Part shown: piece after piece, positions 53,589-63,305 of the stretch
Numbering within the stretch: position 1 is the first letter of the stretch
Layout: each line of letters opens with the position of its first letter
DNA from: Bog-756 sp963745955
GTDB taxonomy: Bacteria; Actinomycetota; Acidimicrobiia; Acidimicrobiales; RAAP-2
Assembly (NCBI GenBank): GCA_963745955.1
Contig: CAVUZI010000008.1
Location: forward strand, 496,001 to 560,000
Direction of reading: 5' to 3'
DNA: 64,000 nt
Translations under genes and position numbers: made by a program
Notes under the pieces: generated by a model
Told to the model about the DNA's origin: nothing
The model's database searches: none
What the model saw: only the letters and a program-made list of their open reading frames with translations

Positions 53589-54801
53589 ATGAGCCGCGAC
53601 CAGGCAGTGGACCATGGGGACCTGACCGCCCCCCTATTGGATCCCGAATTCTACGCCGGCGATCCGTTCCCTCTGTACGCACGGCTCAGGGCCGAAGCCC
53701 CGGTGGCCCGCAACGATTCGCTCGGCTTCTGGGTGGTCAGCCGTCACGCCGACGTCGTGGCCGTCTCCCGGGACCCGGACACCTTCTGCTCGGCGAAGGG
53801 GATCATGGTGTTCGAGATCGGAGCCGAGTACGCCAGCCCACCGACCATGATGCACACCGATCCTCCGGACCACACCCGGTACCGTGGTCTGGTCCAGCCC
53901 GGTTTCCGACCCACCTTCATCCGATCGCTGGAGAAGAGTGTGCGGGCACGCACCCGAGCCCTCGTCGCCGCAATCGAACCGGGCGAGCCGATCGACATCG
54001 TGTCGGAGGTGGCCGTGCCTCTTCCGCTACAGGTGATCAGCGATCTGATGGGAATGCCCGAGGACGAGTGGCCTCAATTCTTCCGGTGGTCCGAAGCGGT
54101 CATCCCCGGTGCGACAGACTGGCCCGAGGACGAGCGCCAAGCCCTCAGCGCGGAGATGGTGACCTACCTGCTGGCGGCGGCAGCCGATCGCCGGGCCCAT
54201 CCCGGTGAGGGGATCATCTCCGAGCTCGGAGCGGCGGAGATCGACGGGGACCGCCTGACCGATGCCGAGCTCGGCATGTTCCTGGTGCAGCTCCTGGTGG
54301 CCGGCAACGAGACCACCCGGAACATGATGTCCGGCGGGTTACTCGGTTTCGCCGGTGAGCCGGGCGAGTGGTCGGCCCTCCGGTCACGGGCATCGACGCC
54401 CCGCGGCACTGTCCATCGCCGTCGAGGAGATGCTCCGGTGGACGACACCGGTCGTGTCGTTCATGCGCACGACGACCCGGCCGACCGAACTGGGCGGTCG
54501 TCAGCTTGGACCCGGCGAACCGGTGCTGATGCTGTACGCCTCGGCCAATCGTGACGAATCGGTGTTCGGGCCGACTGCCGACCGGTTCGATTCGGCCAGG
54601 GACCCGAACCCACACGTGGCCTTCGGCTTCGGCCCCCACTTCTGTATCGGGGCCGTCCTGGCCCGGCTGGAGGGCCGGGTACTGCTCGAGGAGCTGCTCT
54701 CCCGGTTCGGTTCGGTGGAATCGGCCGGGCCCGTGATTCGGTCCGCCTCCCCGGTCATCGCCGGAGTGCGCTCGGCACCCATGGTGTTCGGGGCTGTCTG
54801 A
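53589..54801 (+). pseudogene. Cytochrome P450, interrupted by one frameshift
   Basis: From ATG 53589 the frame covers PLLDPEFYAGDPFPLYARLR, DPPDHTRYRGLVQPGF and the I-helix LLVAGNETTRN to about 54384. The frame then shifts by one base (between 54384 and 54410). SIAVEEMLRWTTPV (K-helix ExxR-type region), LYASANRDESVFGPTADRFD and the heme-binding loop FGFGPHFCIGAVLARLE follow to 54801. Joined, it is about 403 residues, normal for a bacterial class I P450 that hydroxylates a small or lipid substrate with ferredoxin. All motifs are intact, so a sequencing indel is as likely as decay. Confidence 0.88.
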
Positions 54802-55022
54802 GTCACCGGCAACGCTCGGTACGTTGACGGTGGCCGCAGACAAGTCGGACACGTCGCTCCTGTTGGAAAGGTGCACGTGCAGGGCAGAGGAAACCGAGCT
54901 GCGATCCATGTATAGCTCAGTTGGGCGAGTGCCGGCACGATCGCCCACTCGTAGTGGTGGTGCTGACATTCGCAGTCGCTTCCCGCCGCCGCCGACGGCG
55001 TTCGGGCCGCAACAAACGTCGG
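54802..55022. other. Convergent intergenic region
   Basis: 221 bp between the P450 and enoyl-CoA hydratase ends. A stretch TATAGCTCAGTTGGGCGAGT resembles a tRNA D arm, but no acceptor or T stem can be paired. No clear terminator hairpin is seen. Confidence 0.4.
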
Positions 55023-55826
55023 TCAGCGCTTGCGGTACACCGGGTCGCGGTCTTCGGCGCGAGCGGCCTTCATCTCGGCGTAATCGTCCGAGGCGAACAC
55101 CAACGACTGCGCCACCGCCTCCTCGGCAATGGAACGCTGCACCTCGGGGGCGCCCAGGCTGAACAGCGTGCGCCGCGCCATCTTGACGGTGAAGGCGGGA
55201 GCCTGGGCGATCTTGTGGGCCATCTCCATCGTGACGGCGTCGAGCTCGGCCTCGTCGGCCACCAGCCGGCTCACCACGCCATGGGTCAGGGCCTCCTCGG
55301 CGGTGAACACCCGTCCCGTGAGGGCGAGGTCGGCGGCCAGCCCGTGGCCGGCCATCTGGAACAGCCGGGCCACGCCGCCCGAGTCCGGGATGACACCATG
55401 GGCCACCTCGGGGAGCATCATCCGGGTCCCGACGGCGGCGACCCTGATGTCGCAGAGCATGGCCCGCTCGAACGCACCTCCGATCACCCAACCCTTGAGG
55501 GCGCAGATGATCGGGCACGGCATGGTCAGGAACATCTGGGTTGGCCGGTGCCCACGCTCGATGAACTCCAGATCGGAGATGTCCTCGACGCGAAGGCCCA
55601 GTTGGGTGGTGTCCCGGCCCGACGAGAAGGAGCGCCCCTCGCCCCGCCACACGATGGCTCGCAGGGCACCCATTGCGTGAACCTCGGCCAGGACCTCCCA
55701 CAGTCGGCGGTCCATCTCGTCGCTCATGGCATTGTGTCTCTCGGGCCGGTTGTTGGTGATCACGGCGATGGCTCCGTCCACCTCCAGACGGACCAGGTCA
55801 CGGTCCTCTTCGCTCAAGCCGCTCAC
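55023..55826 (-). CDS. Enoyl-CoA hydratase/isomerase family protein
   Basis: 267 residues, crotonase fold. It has ITNNRPERHNAMSDEMDRRL, the oxyanion-hole segments GRSFSSGRDTTQ and KGWVIGGAFERAMLCDIRVA, and the second catalytic region MMLPEVAHGVIPDSGGVARL; the acidic residues Glu (AFE and PEV) suit hydratase chemistry. It hydrates enoyl-CoA in fatty acid or related degradation. The GTG start overlaps the SDR stop by four bases, so the SDR and this gene form an operon. Confidence 0.92.
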   Translation of the reverse strand: MSGLSEEDRDLVRLEVDGAIAVITNNRPERHNAMSDEMDRRLWEVLAEVHAMGALRAIVWRGEGRSFSSGRDTTQLGLRVEDISDLEFIERGHRPTQMFLTMPCPIICALKGWVIGGAFERAMLCDIRVAAVGTRMMLPEVAHGVIPDSGGVARLFQMAGHGLAADLALTGRVFTAEEALTHGVVSRLVADEAELDAVTMEMAHKIAQAPAFTVKMARRTLFSLGAPEVQRSIAEEAVAQSLVFASDDYAEMKAARAEDRDPVYRKR

Positions 55827-56767
55827 GAATTGGCTCCTCTCTCGGGTTCGCCCGTGCCCGAAGGGTCGGGCGGGCGGCTCCGGGGAGACTGCTCGCCGAA
55901 CGGTGGTCGGTCGAGCTGCTCCCTGATCGGGGTGAAGGGCGGCTGCACGGTATGACGCCGCTGCCAGTTGGCTCCGTCGACCACCAACGAGTGGCCGCTG
56001 ATATAGGTGGCGAAGGGGGAGCAGAGGTAGGTGGCGGCCCAGGCCAGTTCGCGGGGGAAGCCCACCCTGCCCGCCGGTACCCGCGAATCCTGGCCTTCGT
56101 ACTTCCCCGGCACGGCGGCGATGGCCGCCGTCTCGTCCTCATGGGGCATCAGACCGGGAACCAGTCCGTTGACCCGTATGCCGTAGGGGGCCCACTCGAC
56201 GGCCAAGGTTTCGGTGAGGTTCTTGACGCCCGCCTTGGCCGCCGCGGAGTGGGCGAATCCGGGGCCGCCGGTCCAGGCGTAGGACGCCCCCACATTGACG
56301 ATGGCTCCATCCCGCTCCGCGGGGATGAGACGCCGGGCGAAGTCCCGACAGCAGTAGAAGGTGCCGTTGAGCACGATGTCGACCACGGTGCGCCAGGCGT
56401 TCGGGCTCATGTCCTCGGCCGGCACCGGAAAATTGCCGGCGGCGTTGTTGACCAGCACGCCGATCGGTCCGAACGCCGACTCGACCGTGTCGAAGGCGGA
56501 GGCGATCGATTCGGGTTCGCGAATGTCGCACGGGGCGGGAACGGCCCGCCCTCCTGCCTCTTCGACGGCGGTCACTCCGGCGTTGCGGTGCTCCTCGCTG
56601 CGGCTGAGGATGCCGACGGACGCGCCCAGGCGGGCGAACTCGGTGGCGATCGACTTTCCCAGGCCGGTTCCGCCACCCGTGACGATGACGACAGCGCCGT
56701 CGTAGGTGCCCGGAGGCAGAGCGGATGTACCTGCGGGGGGAGGTGGTCGGAGACCCGGGGGAGTCAT
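55823..56767 (-). CDS. SDR family oxidoreductase, 2,4-dienoyl-CoA reductase type
   Basis: 314 residues from ATG 56767. The Rossmann motif is VIVTGGGTGLGKSIATEFA, followed by NNAAGNF and NVGASYAWTGGPGFAHSAAAK. There is no Tyr-x3-Lys; the Lys of HSAAAKAGVKNLTETLAVEW matches the dienoyl-CoA reductase (DECR) group, which lacks the classic Tyr-x3-Lys arrangement. It would reduce 2,4-dienoyl-CoA intermediates with NADPH. The last 50 residues form an unusual Pro/Arg-rich tail. It is the first gene of a two-gene operon with the enoyl-CoA hydratase and is divergent from the acyl-CoA dehydrogenase. Confidence 0.9.
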   Translation of the reverse strand: MTPPGLRPPPPAGTSALPPGTYDGAVVIVTGGGTGLGKSIATEFARLGASVGILSRSEEHRNAGVTAVEEAGGRAVPAPCDIREPESIASAFDTVESAFGPIGVLVNNAAGNFPVPAEDMSPNAWRTVVDIVLNGTFYCCRDFARRLIPAERDGAIVNVGASYAWTGGPGFAHSAAAKAGVKNLTETLAVEWAPYGIRVNGLVPGLMPHEDETAAIAAVPGKYEGQDSRVPAGRVGFPRELAWAATYLCSPFATYISGHSLVVDGANWQRRHTVQPPFTPIREQLDRPPFGEQSPRSRPPDPSGTGEPERGANS

Positions 56768-56842
56768 GGGACGAGAGCCTACGCCGATGATCGCGTCCGG
56801 TACCGGCCGGGGCATCCAAGTCCTCGGGTAGTCTCATCGACC

Positions 56843-58024
56843 GTGGACTTCGACCTCCCGCCCGAGCTTGCCGACCTCCAACAGAGCGTTCGCCGATTGG
56901 CCCAGGACAGGATCAAACCGCGTGCCCGGGAGATCGACACCACCGGTGAGTATCCGGTGGATATCTTCGAGGCGTTCCGCGATGCGGATCTGTTGGGCTT
57001 GTGCCTGCCCGTCGAGCTCGGTGGCTCGGGGGCGGGAATCCTCGGTCTGACCGTCGCCATCGAGGAGGTGGCCAAGTACTCGAACACGGCCGCCCTGATG
57101 CTGCTGCTCACCCGCCTGCCGGTGGGCCCGGTTCTGATCGCCGGCAATGACGACCAGAAGAAGCGGTATCTTCCCGGAATCGCCACCGGTGACGTGCGGG
57201 CCGGATTCGGGCTCTCCGAGGCCCAGGCCGGCAGTGACGTGGCCGGCATGCGGACCAAGGCCGAACCTGACGCTGCGCCGGGCCACGAAGGCGGTTGGGT
57301 GCTGTCCGGTACCAAGTGCTGGATGTCCGGAGTCCGCGAGGCCGACTGGTACACGGTGTTTGCCAAAACGGGCGATCCGTCCTCCCGGGCCCACGACTCG
57401 ATCACCGCCTTCATCGTCGAACGGAATTGGGACGGTGTCTCGGTGGGTCGGGTCGATCACAAGATGGGCGTGAGGGGTGTCGACACCGGCGAGCTCGTCC
57501 TGGACGGTGTGCGGGTGCCGGCCGCGAATGTGATCGGTGAGGTGGGCGGCTTCCGCTTGGCCATGCTCGGGCTCAATGCCATGCGGCCCATCGTCGCCGC
57601 CCGCGGGATCGGCCTGGCCGAAGGGGCGTTGATGTACGCCACCGAGTACGTCAAGCAGCGTGAGGCGTTCGGCGGGACCATCGCCGACTTCCAGGGGATC
57701 CAGTGGGAGATCGCCAAGACTGCCGTGGACATCGAGGCGGCCCGCCTGCTCACGTACCGCTCGGCCTGGTTGGCCGACCAGGGGAAGTTCACCAAGGAGT
57801 ACGTGCCGTTCCTGTCCATGGCCAAGTACTTCGCAACCGAGCTCGCCGTGCGGGCTTCCGGCCTCGCCGTTCAACTGCTCGGCGCCGCCGGTTACATGGA
57901 GGATCACCCGACCGAGCAGTGGTATCGCGATGCCCGGCAGCTCACCATCGTGGAGGGCACGTCCCAGGTGCAGCTCGGCCTCATCGCCCGTGGAGTTCTC
58001 GGGCACGACCTGTGGTGGGACTGA
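56843..58024 (+). CDS. Acyl-CoA dehydrogenase
   Basis: 393 residues from GTG 56843; a longer open frame upstream lies antisense to the SDR. The three domains are visible: the N-terminal helical domain (VDFDLPPELADLQQSVRRLA), the FAD-binding middle domain (FGLSEAQAGSDVAGMRTKAE, MGVRGVDTGELVLDGVRVPA), and the C-terminal helical domain with REAFGGTIADFQGIQWEIAK. The catalytic Glu is in TIVEGTSQVQ (about residue 371). It oxidises acyl-CoA to enoyl-CoA, feeding the adjacent hydratase. The trpD start is two bases after its stop. Confidence 0.94.
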   Translation: MDFDLPPELADLQQSVRRLAQDRIKPRAREIDTTGEYPVDIFEAFRDADLLGLCLPVELGGSGAGILGLTVAIEEVAKYSNTAALMLLLTRLPVGPVLIAGNDDQKKRYLPGIATGDVRAGFGLSEAQAGSDVAGMRTKAEPDAAPGHEGGWVLSGTKCWMSGVREADWYTVFAKTGDPSSRAHDSITAFIVERNWDGVSVGRVDHKMGVRGVDTGELVLDGVRVPAANVIGEVGGFRLAMLGLNAMRPIVAARGIGLAEGALMYATEYVKQREAFGGTIADFQGIQWEIAKTAVDIEAARLLTYRSAWLADQGKFTKEYVPFLSMAKYFATELAVRASGLAVQLLGAAGYMEDHPTEQWYRDARQLTIVEGTSQVQLGLIARGVLGHDLWWD

Positions 58025-58026
58025 CC

Positions 58027-59129
58027 GTGGACAGCCCTGCTGCGCCCGGGCTCACCTTCGAGTCGCTCGGTGGATGGCCAGGCGTCCTGACCGAACTTCT
58101 GGCCGGCGAGTCACTGACCGCCGAGCAGTCCGAAGTCGTACTGGGCCAAGTGCTCTCGGGCAGTGCCGCCCCGTCACAGATCGCCGCGCTGGCGACGGCC
58201 CTCCGGGCCAAGGGGGAGTCGGTCGCCGAAATGACCGGTTTCGTTCGGGCCATGGTCAGCGCACGCGGTTCCCCTCGATCTGCCTGCGGGGACCGAAGTC
58301 GTTGACACCTGCGGCACCGGCGGGGACCGGTTGCGGAGCATCAACGTGTCGACCATCGCCGCGTTGGTGGTTGCGGCCACCGGGGCCAAGGTGTGTAAGC
58401 ACGGCGGGCGCGCATCCTCCTCTGCGGTAGGAGCTGCCGACGTGCTCGAGGCACTCGGCGTGGTCGCCGACCTCGGACCCAGGGGGGTGGCCAGGTGCAT
58501 CGACCAGGTGGGCATGGGGTTCTGCTTCGCCCCACGCTTCCACCCTGCGATGCGCTTTGCCGGACCCGTCCGCAAGGAGTTGGGTATCCCGACGGTGTTC
58601 AACTACCTGGGCCCGCTGGCCAATCCCGGTCGTGCCCGCTACCAGGTGATTGGGGTGAGCGATCCGGCGATGGCGGACAAGATGCTCGGTGTTCTCGCCG
58701 CCAACGGCACGCAGCGGGCCATGATCGTCTATGGGGACGACGGCCTGGACGAGCTCAGCACCACGGGTCCATCGACCGTCCACGAATTGCGGGCATCGGC
58801 CGACGGTCGCTACGAGACGACGAAATATCGAGTGGACCCGGCCGAGCTGGGCCTGGCTCCGGCCACGATCGAAGACCTCCGGGGCGGGGATGCCGGCGGT
58901 CAATGCCAATGCCATTCGGCAAGTGATCGGCGGCGAACCGTCGCCGCACAGGGACATTGCCGTACTCAACGCGGCTGCGGCCTTGATGGTGATCGGACGC
59001 GCCGCCGACCTGACCGCCGGGGTGTCGATGGCCTGTGAGGTGATCGACGACGGTCGAGCCGACACCGTGCTCGAGGCGCTGATCCGGGTGTCTCGGATGG
59101 CGGCTGCTGACGATCCGACACCGAATTGA
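58027..59129 (+). pseudogene. trpD: Anthranilate phosphoribosyltransferase (trpD), with two one-base frameshifts
   Basis: From GTG 58027 the frame reads FESLGGWPGVLTELLAGESL to about 58260. An extra C near 58264 shifts it to PLDLPAGTEVVDTCGTGGDR (phosphoribosyl pyrophosphate-binding GTGGD), INVSTIAALVVA, VCKHGGRASSS and NPGRARYQVIGVSDPAMADK. A second extra C near 58893 shifts it again to NANAIRQVIGGEPS and the end TPN at 59129. Joined, it is about 366 residues, the usual TrpD length, with every active-site segment. TrpD joins anthranilate to PRPP in tryptophan synthesis. The symbol is assigned from motifs; no other trp gene is in the window. Confidence 0.88.
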
Positions 59130-59159
59130 TGCGGCATGAGAGATGGGCGAGCCAGACGG

Positions 59160-60642
59160 TCAGGCTGCCGAGCCGACCCGCCTGAGCGACTGGATCGGGT
59201 TCGCATCCCCGTACAACTCGGCGAGGCTCGGGATGCGGCCGGATGACATGCACATCCCCCGGTCGGAGCTCACCTCGACGATGCGGACCCGCTCGGGATT
59301 GGCCTCGAGCCACTGCGAAATGATCATCCGCTCAGCGTCACGGCCGCCATCCGCCGACTCCCCCTGGGAGTGCTGTGCACATTCGAAGTCGTGCGTACCG
59401 CCTTGGTCGACCAACAGTCCGTCTTCGATCTCGACGGTGCCCTCTCCCTCGATGAATAGGACAACGCGCCCGGCTGCCCGTAGCGACTCCACCTGCCGAT
59501 GCCGGGCGAGCAGGCGGCGCAGCTGCTCCACCTCGTCGCGGGCGGCGGCTGCTTCCTCGTATCGCTGCTGATCCGCCAATTGGACGAGCCTGTCGACCAT
59601 CGGCGTCAGAAGCTCGACGGGATCCTGTGCCAGCTGCTCGGTGCTCCAGGTGGGTCGGCGGCCATGCCTGCGATGAGCAGGTCGTCGTGCCGCTCGGTCC
59701 GATGGTCGTTCTGACCTCGGCGGGTTCCTCCTTCTTCCCTTTGCCCTGCTTGTTGAAGTCCGGCGACCACGCTCTGATGAGCCGGCCTTCGGTGACCGCC
59801 GCGGAGAGTGGCCCAGGACAGACGCGATGGTCGATGGCATGGAGCTGGCGAAGGAGCCGGCCCACCTTGGACCGTCTGTCCCCCGTGAAATATGAGCGGA
59901 CGCGTGCCTGCAGGTCGGTCGCCTTTCCCACATAGAGGACATGTCCGGCTGCGTCGATGAACCAGTAGACGCCCGGCCGGTGGGGGAGCCGGGTCGTGAG
60001 GCGAAGCTTCCCAGCCTGGGGATGTCCGAGCAGCCGCGTGAGGTCGAGCAGCTCTTCGAGCTCCACAATTCCGAACGAGCCGGCCCGTTCGAGCAGCGCG
60101 TGCAAGAGGTCACCGGTGGCCAGTACATCGGTCAGGGCCCGGTGAGAGGGTTGATGGGGTAGTCGGAGGGTCGATGCCAGCGTGCCCAATTTGCAGTTGG
60201 GCACCATGTCACGGACCAGCCGGCGCGACAGGGCCAACGTGTCCACTCTGGCGTTGGTGAGGCGCTCTCTGCCGGTGGATACCAGGGCATGGTCGAGGAA
60301 GGAGAGGTCGAAGCGGAGGTTGTGGCCGACGAGCACAGCGCCGCCGACGAACTCCAAGAAGGAGGGGAGCATTTCACCGACGCGGGGCGCTCCGGACACC
60401 ATGGCGTCTGTGATGCCGGTCAGCGCGGTGATGAGGGGAGGGATTCGCTCGTCGGGCCGTACCAGTGTCTGGTAGGTGCCGAGCATCTCGCCGCCCCGGT
60501 AGCGGGCTGCGGCCACCTCGGTCAGCGACGCAAAGGCCGGGGAGCCGCCCGTCGTCTCGACGTCCAGTACCACAAAGGTCACCTGGTGAAGGGGGGTGCC
60601 AAGGTCATCGAAGGACCGTTGGCGCTCGATCTCCATCGGCAC
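59160..60642 (-). pseudogene. DEDD exonuclease / GIY-YIG (Cho-like) protein, frameshifted and internally shortened
   Basis: The N-terminal DnaQ-type exonuclease domain has VVLDVETTGGSP (Asp, Glu), VGHNLRFDLSFLDHA and HRALTDVLATGDLL. Next comes a GIY-YIG nuclease: GVYWFIDAAGHVLYVGKATD and VRSYFTG. The frame ends in noise after NKQGKGKKEEPAEV. In another frame the UvrB-binding-like segment QLADQQRYEEAAAARDEVEQ and the tail VEIEDGLLVDQGGTHDFE run to 59160. The shift lies near 59680-59760, and the region between is shorter than expected. This family is typical of actinobacteria and is thought to act in DNA repair. Confidence 0.82.
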
Positions 60643-60709
60643 AGGATAGCGAACATACGTTCGTCATGGGAGATGTGCTGCCCCGGCTCCGGCGACTACC
60701 GTGTGGTCG

Positions 60710-60985
60710 GTGACCACTGAATCGCCTTCGGCCGCCGCCCATGGCTCCTCGACCGACCCTCCACGGCTGACCCGCTACCGCTGCGCCGCATGTGGAAATC
60801 TCACGCGTTTCAACGTGGTGACGAACCGTCGGACGAGGGCGTTCCATCACTTCTCGGTCGGCGGTGAGCTGACTGTGGAGGACGTCGAGGTCCTCGATGA
60901 ATCGGTGGAGGAGGTGTCATGTCGGTGGTGTGGCAATGGCAACGCAATCGAGGTGATCGACGACGGCGCTCCGGTGACGGGGTAG
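60710..60985 (+). CDS. Small zinc-ribbon protein
   Basis: 91 residues from GTG 60710. LTRYRCAACGNLTRFNVVTN and SCRWCGNGNAIEVIDDG supply two CxxC pairs about 46 residues apart, enough for a zinc ribbon. Between them are RRTRAFHHFSVGGELTVEDV and an acidic stretch. Function unknown. It is distinct from the CHRCGW family: spacing and flanks do not match. It precedes the thioredoxin-like gene and is divergent from the DEDD exonuclease. Confidence 0.72.
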   Translation: MTTESPSAAAHGSSTDPPRLTRYRCAACGNLTRFNVVTNRRTRAFHHFSVGGELTVEDVEVLDESVEEVSCRWCGNGNAIEVIDDGAPVTG

Positions 60986-61481
60986 CGCCTCCACCCCCGC
61001 TGTCCGACCCCGAGTTCGTAGCGGGCCTCCGGCCCATTCCGTCCGGCGGACTCGGCGCCGAGATGGCACGAGCCGGCACCGGACATTGCGGGGACCGACC
61101 CCGCCGGCTCTCCGGTCAGTATTCGGATGGACGAATTCGCCGGCGCCGTCCTGGTGGCCTTCTTGCATCTCAAGTGTGACGGCTGCGATGAATTCTGGCG
61201 TGGGTTTCGCGACAGTTCCCGAGCTGAGCTCCCGCCGGCGACATCGGTGGCGATCGTAACCAAGGGGCCTGGCTCTGTCGCCCCTCATGAGCATACGGCG
61301 GGTGGCGTCGGGCATCAGCCGAATCCCGATCATCATGAGCGAGGAGGCATGGACCGACTACCGGGTGCTGGGCTACCCGTTCTTCGTCCTGGTCGACCCG
61401 GCGACTCGTACCGTCATCGGCGAGACCGTGGGTTTCGGGTGGCACGACGTGGTCTCGATGATCCGGGCGGCCGGTCACTGA
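60919..61481 (+). pseudogene. Thioredoxin-like protein, two frameshifts
   Basis: Three frames together give one protein. PPPPLSDPEFVAGLRPIPSG (60919 frame) leads, after a shift near 61060-61080, to IAGTDPAGSPVSIRMDEFAG and VAFLHLKCDGCDEFWRGF, the redox CxxC. After a shift near 61270-61290 come RRVASGISRIPIIMSEEAW, YRVLGYPFFVLVDPATRTV and GFGWHDVVSMIRAAGH. The cis-Pro of YPFF is present. It is probably a redoxin-fold protein using a CDGC active site. The start is uncertain, because the open frame begins inside the zinc-ribbon gene. Confidence 0.65.
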
Positions 61482-61588
61482 GGGTGCACAATGCGCCGGG
61501 GCCGCCGCTCCCTGCCGCTGTTCCCTGCCGCCGCTCCCTGCCGCCGCGGGCGGCATCACCCCCAACATCGCCGCCTTCTTCAATTTCC

Positions 61589-61606
61589 AAATTGGCCAAA
61601 TTATCG
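61589..61606. promoter_or_regulatory. Left arm of the palindrome interrupted by the IS66 element
   Basis: AAATTGGCCAAATTATCG here, continued across the target site by GTTACAGC and CG, is the inverted counterpart of 63306-63332. Reassembled without the IS, the arms read CGGCTG-4-CGATAA-1-TTGGCCAA and its reverse complement, an operator-like inverted repeat about 26 bp per arm. Confidence 0.65.
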
Positions 61607-61614
61607 GTTACAGC

Positions 61615-63274
61615 GTAACTATTCAGCCCCTGACCAGGGCAGGTAGTCGCCCCACTGAAGGGCGTGTGGTGGGGTCGGCATCCGGGCAGTGTGGGCTTAG
61701 CCGCTGCCATTGATGGCCGGCATCCAGGGGTCGCCGAGCGCCAGGCGCCGGAGGGCGTCGAGAGGGCTCTGGCCCTGCTTCATCACCGTGGCGAGATAGC
61801 TTCGCAGCGCCAGCCAGGAGGTAGCGCCGCTGGTGGTCCGGAACCCGCCCGAGATCTTCTGTTGGACCTTGACCATCCTCACTTGTCGCTCGGCTTCGTT
61901 GTTGTCGAAGGGAACCCTGAAGTCGGTGGCGAAGCGGAGGACGTCGGCTGGGAACTTGTCAAAGCGTCGGACGATGTTGCCCGCAGGTGAGCGTCTGGGC
62001 CTGCTCCGGGTCATCAGCAAGTCCGCCGGAGTGGGCTCGGGGTCGTCCAGCGGATTGGCCGTGTGGCCGGCCTCGAGGATGCGGAAGAAGGCGGCCCGCA
62101 ACGAGGCCAGCTCATCGGGGCCGAACGAGGTGGCACCGTCCGCTTTGGCCACTTGGACCCGGTGCCAGGTATCGGCCAAGAAGGCCACCATGTCACGGGC
62201 CCACTCCTGGCCTTTGGTGTCCTTCACGGCGTCGAGCTCTCGGAGGTGGTGGGCGTTGCACAAGGCATGCTCCACCTCATCGTGGTGGGCAAAGGTGCGA
62301 TAGGGGAGCCAGCCGTCATGGACCACCACCCCCCGCAGGTGGGCGAGGATGTCCATGGCCTCGATGGCGGTCGGGCCCCGTCTCGCATCGAGGTGGTACA
62401 AGGTCGAGTCCTGGGTCGAGACGGAGTGGACCCAGTGCAACGAGGCGGCCACCCGCAGGCCGGTCTCGTCGGCATGGACGACGTCGGCCGAGCGCAACTG
62501 GTCCCGGAGCGAGGACAAGAAGTCCTCCAGGCGCTCCGCCCCCTCACTGACCATGGCCACGATGATCCCGGTCGACACCGGGATCCCGTAGGCGTCCCGC
62601 ATCAGTTCGGCCACCCGCTTGATGGGGAGGTGCTGGCGGACCACCAGGTAGCAGATCAGGGCCCGGAGGTTGGGCCCGTAACAGGCCGGGCCGGTGGCCG
62701 GAGCCGGGAACGGGGCGGCGGTCTCGGCTCCACAGCGACAGCGGCGACGCTCGCAGCGATGCTCGGTGACCAGGGCCACCACCGGGGGCAGATCGAAGAC
62801 CTGGCGGGTGATGACCTTGGTCACCGGGGCGGAGGCCAAACTTCCACCGCATTCACCACAGTGGTCCGGATGGTGGTCCACAACCAGGTCAGGGTCTGCC
62901 ACCTGGGCCAGGTGTTTGCCGGGGTCGCCCGGCTGTTTCCCAGGCTTCTTCCCCGAGCGGACCCGGCGGGACTTGGGCGTGGGTTTGGCGTAGCCGTCGC
63001 TCGAGGGAGGCTTCGACGAATTCCGCGAGTTCGTGCTCAGACGGGATCGCAGCTGAGCATTGTCCGCCGTCAGGGCCAGCACCGTGGCTTCGAGGGTGGC
63101 CAACCGATCGGCCTGGTCGACCAGGGCGGACCTCAGCTCGCCGTTCAGGGCCACCAACTCGGCGTAGGGGGGCGCCCCGGAGGGCTCAGAGGGAGGGTCC
63201 TGGGTCGGAATTCCCACGGTACGCGCGTTGTCTGCCCAGGTGGGGGACCCTCCGGTCAGGGGCTGAATAGTTAC
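61615..63274 (-). mobile_element. Complete IS66-family insertion sequence with TIRs and 8-bp target duplication
   Basis: Perfect 21-bp terminal inverted repeats are at 61615-61635 (GTAACTATTCAGCCCC..) and 63254-63274. The 8-bp direct repeat GTTACAGC flanks it at 61607-61614 and 63275-63282, the duplication length expected of IS66. It holds only a TnpC-type transposase with no TnpA/TnpB, as in the ISBst12 subgroup. Length is 1,660 bp. It looks recent and potentially active. Confidence 0.95.
61697..63217 (-). CDS. tnpC: IS66-family transposase (TnpC-like)
   Basis: 506 residues with no interruption. The N-terminal part has the coiled coil (LVDQADRLATLEATVLALTA) and NSRNSSKPPSSDG, the IS66 signature. 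A zinc-finger-like CGECGGSL and RCERRRCRCG follow. The DDE core includes VVHADETGLRV (first Asp), GVVVHDGWLPYRTF (second) and FDNNEAERQVRMVKVQQKIS (Glu region), with DLLMTRSRPRR-type insertion. It cuts and joins the element ends. It fills the element apart from about 80 bases at one end and 60 at the other. Confidence 0.96.
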   Translation of the reverse strand: MGIPTQDPPSEPSGAPPYAELVALNGELRSALVDQADRLATLEATVLALTADNAQLRSRLSTNSRNSSKPPSSDGYAKPTPKSRRVRSGKKPGKQPGDPGKHLAQVADPDLVVDHHPDHCGECGGSLASAPVTKVITRQVFDLPPVVALVTEHRCERRRCRCGAETAAPFPAPATGPACYGPNLRALICYLVVRQHLPIKRVAELMRDAYGIPVSTGIIVAMVSEGAERLEDFLSSLRDQLRSADVVHADETGLRVAASLHWVHSVSTQDSTLYHLDARRGPTAIEAMDILAHLRGVVVHDGWLPYRTFAHHDEVEHALCNAHHLRELDAVKDTKGQEWARDMVAFLADTWHRVQVAKADGATSFGPDELASLRAAFFRILEAGHTANPLDDPEPTPADLLMTRSRPRRSPAGNIVRRFDKFPADVLRFATDFRVPFDNNEAERQVRMVKVQQKISGGFRTTSGATSWLALRSYLATVMKQGQSPLDALRRLALGDPWMPAINGSG

Positions 63275-63305
63275 GTTACAGCCGATGTCAATGCCAGATA
63301 TCTAA

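Noticed and set aside
54908..54960. tRNA-like TATAGCTCAGTTGGGCGAGT sequence
   Set aside because: Only a D-arm-like stretch; no 7-bp acceptor stem, no anticodon stem and no TTCGA loop can be paired with it.
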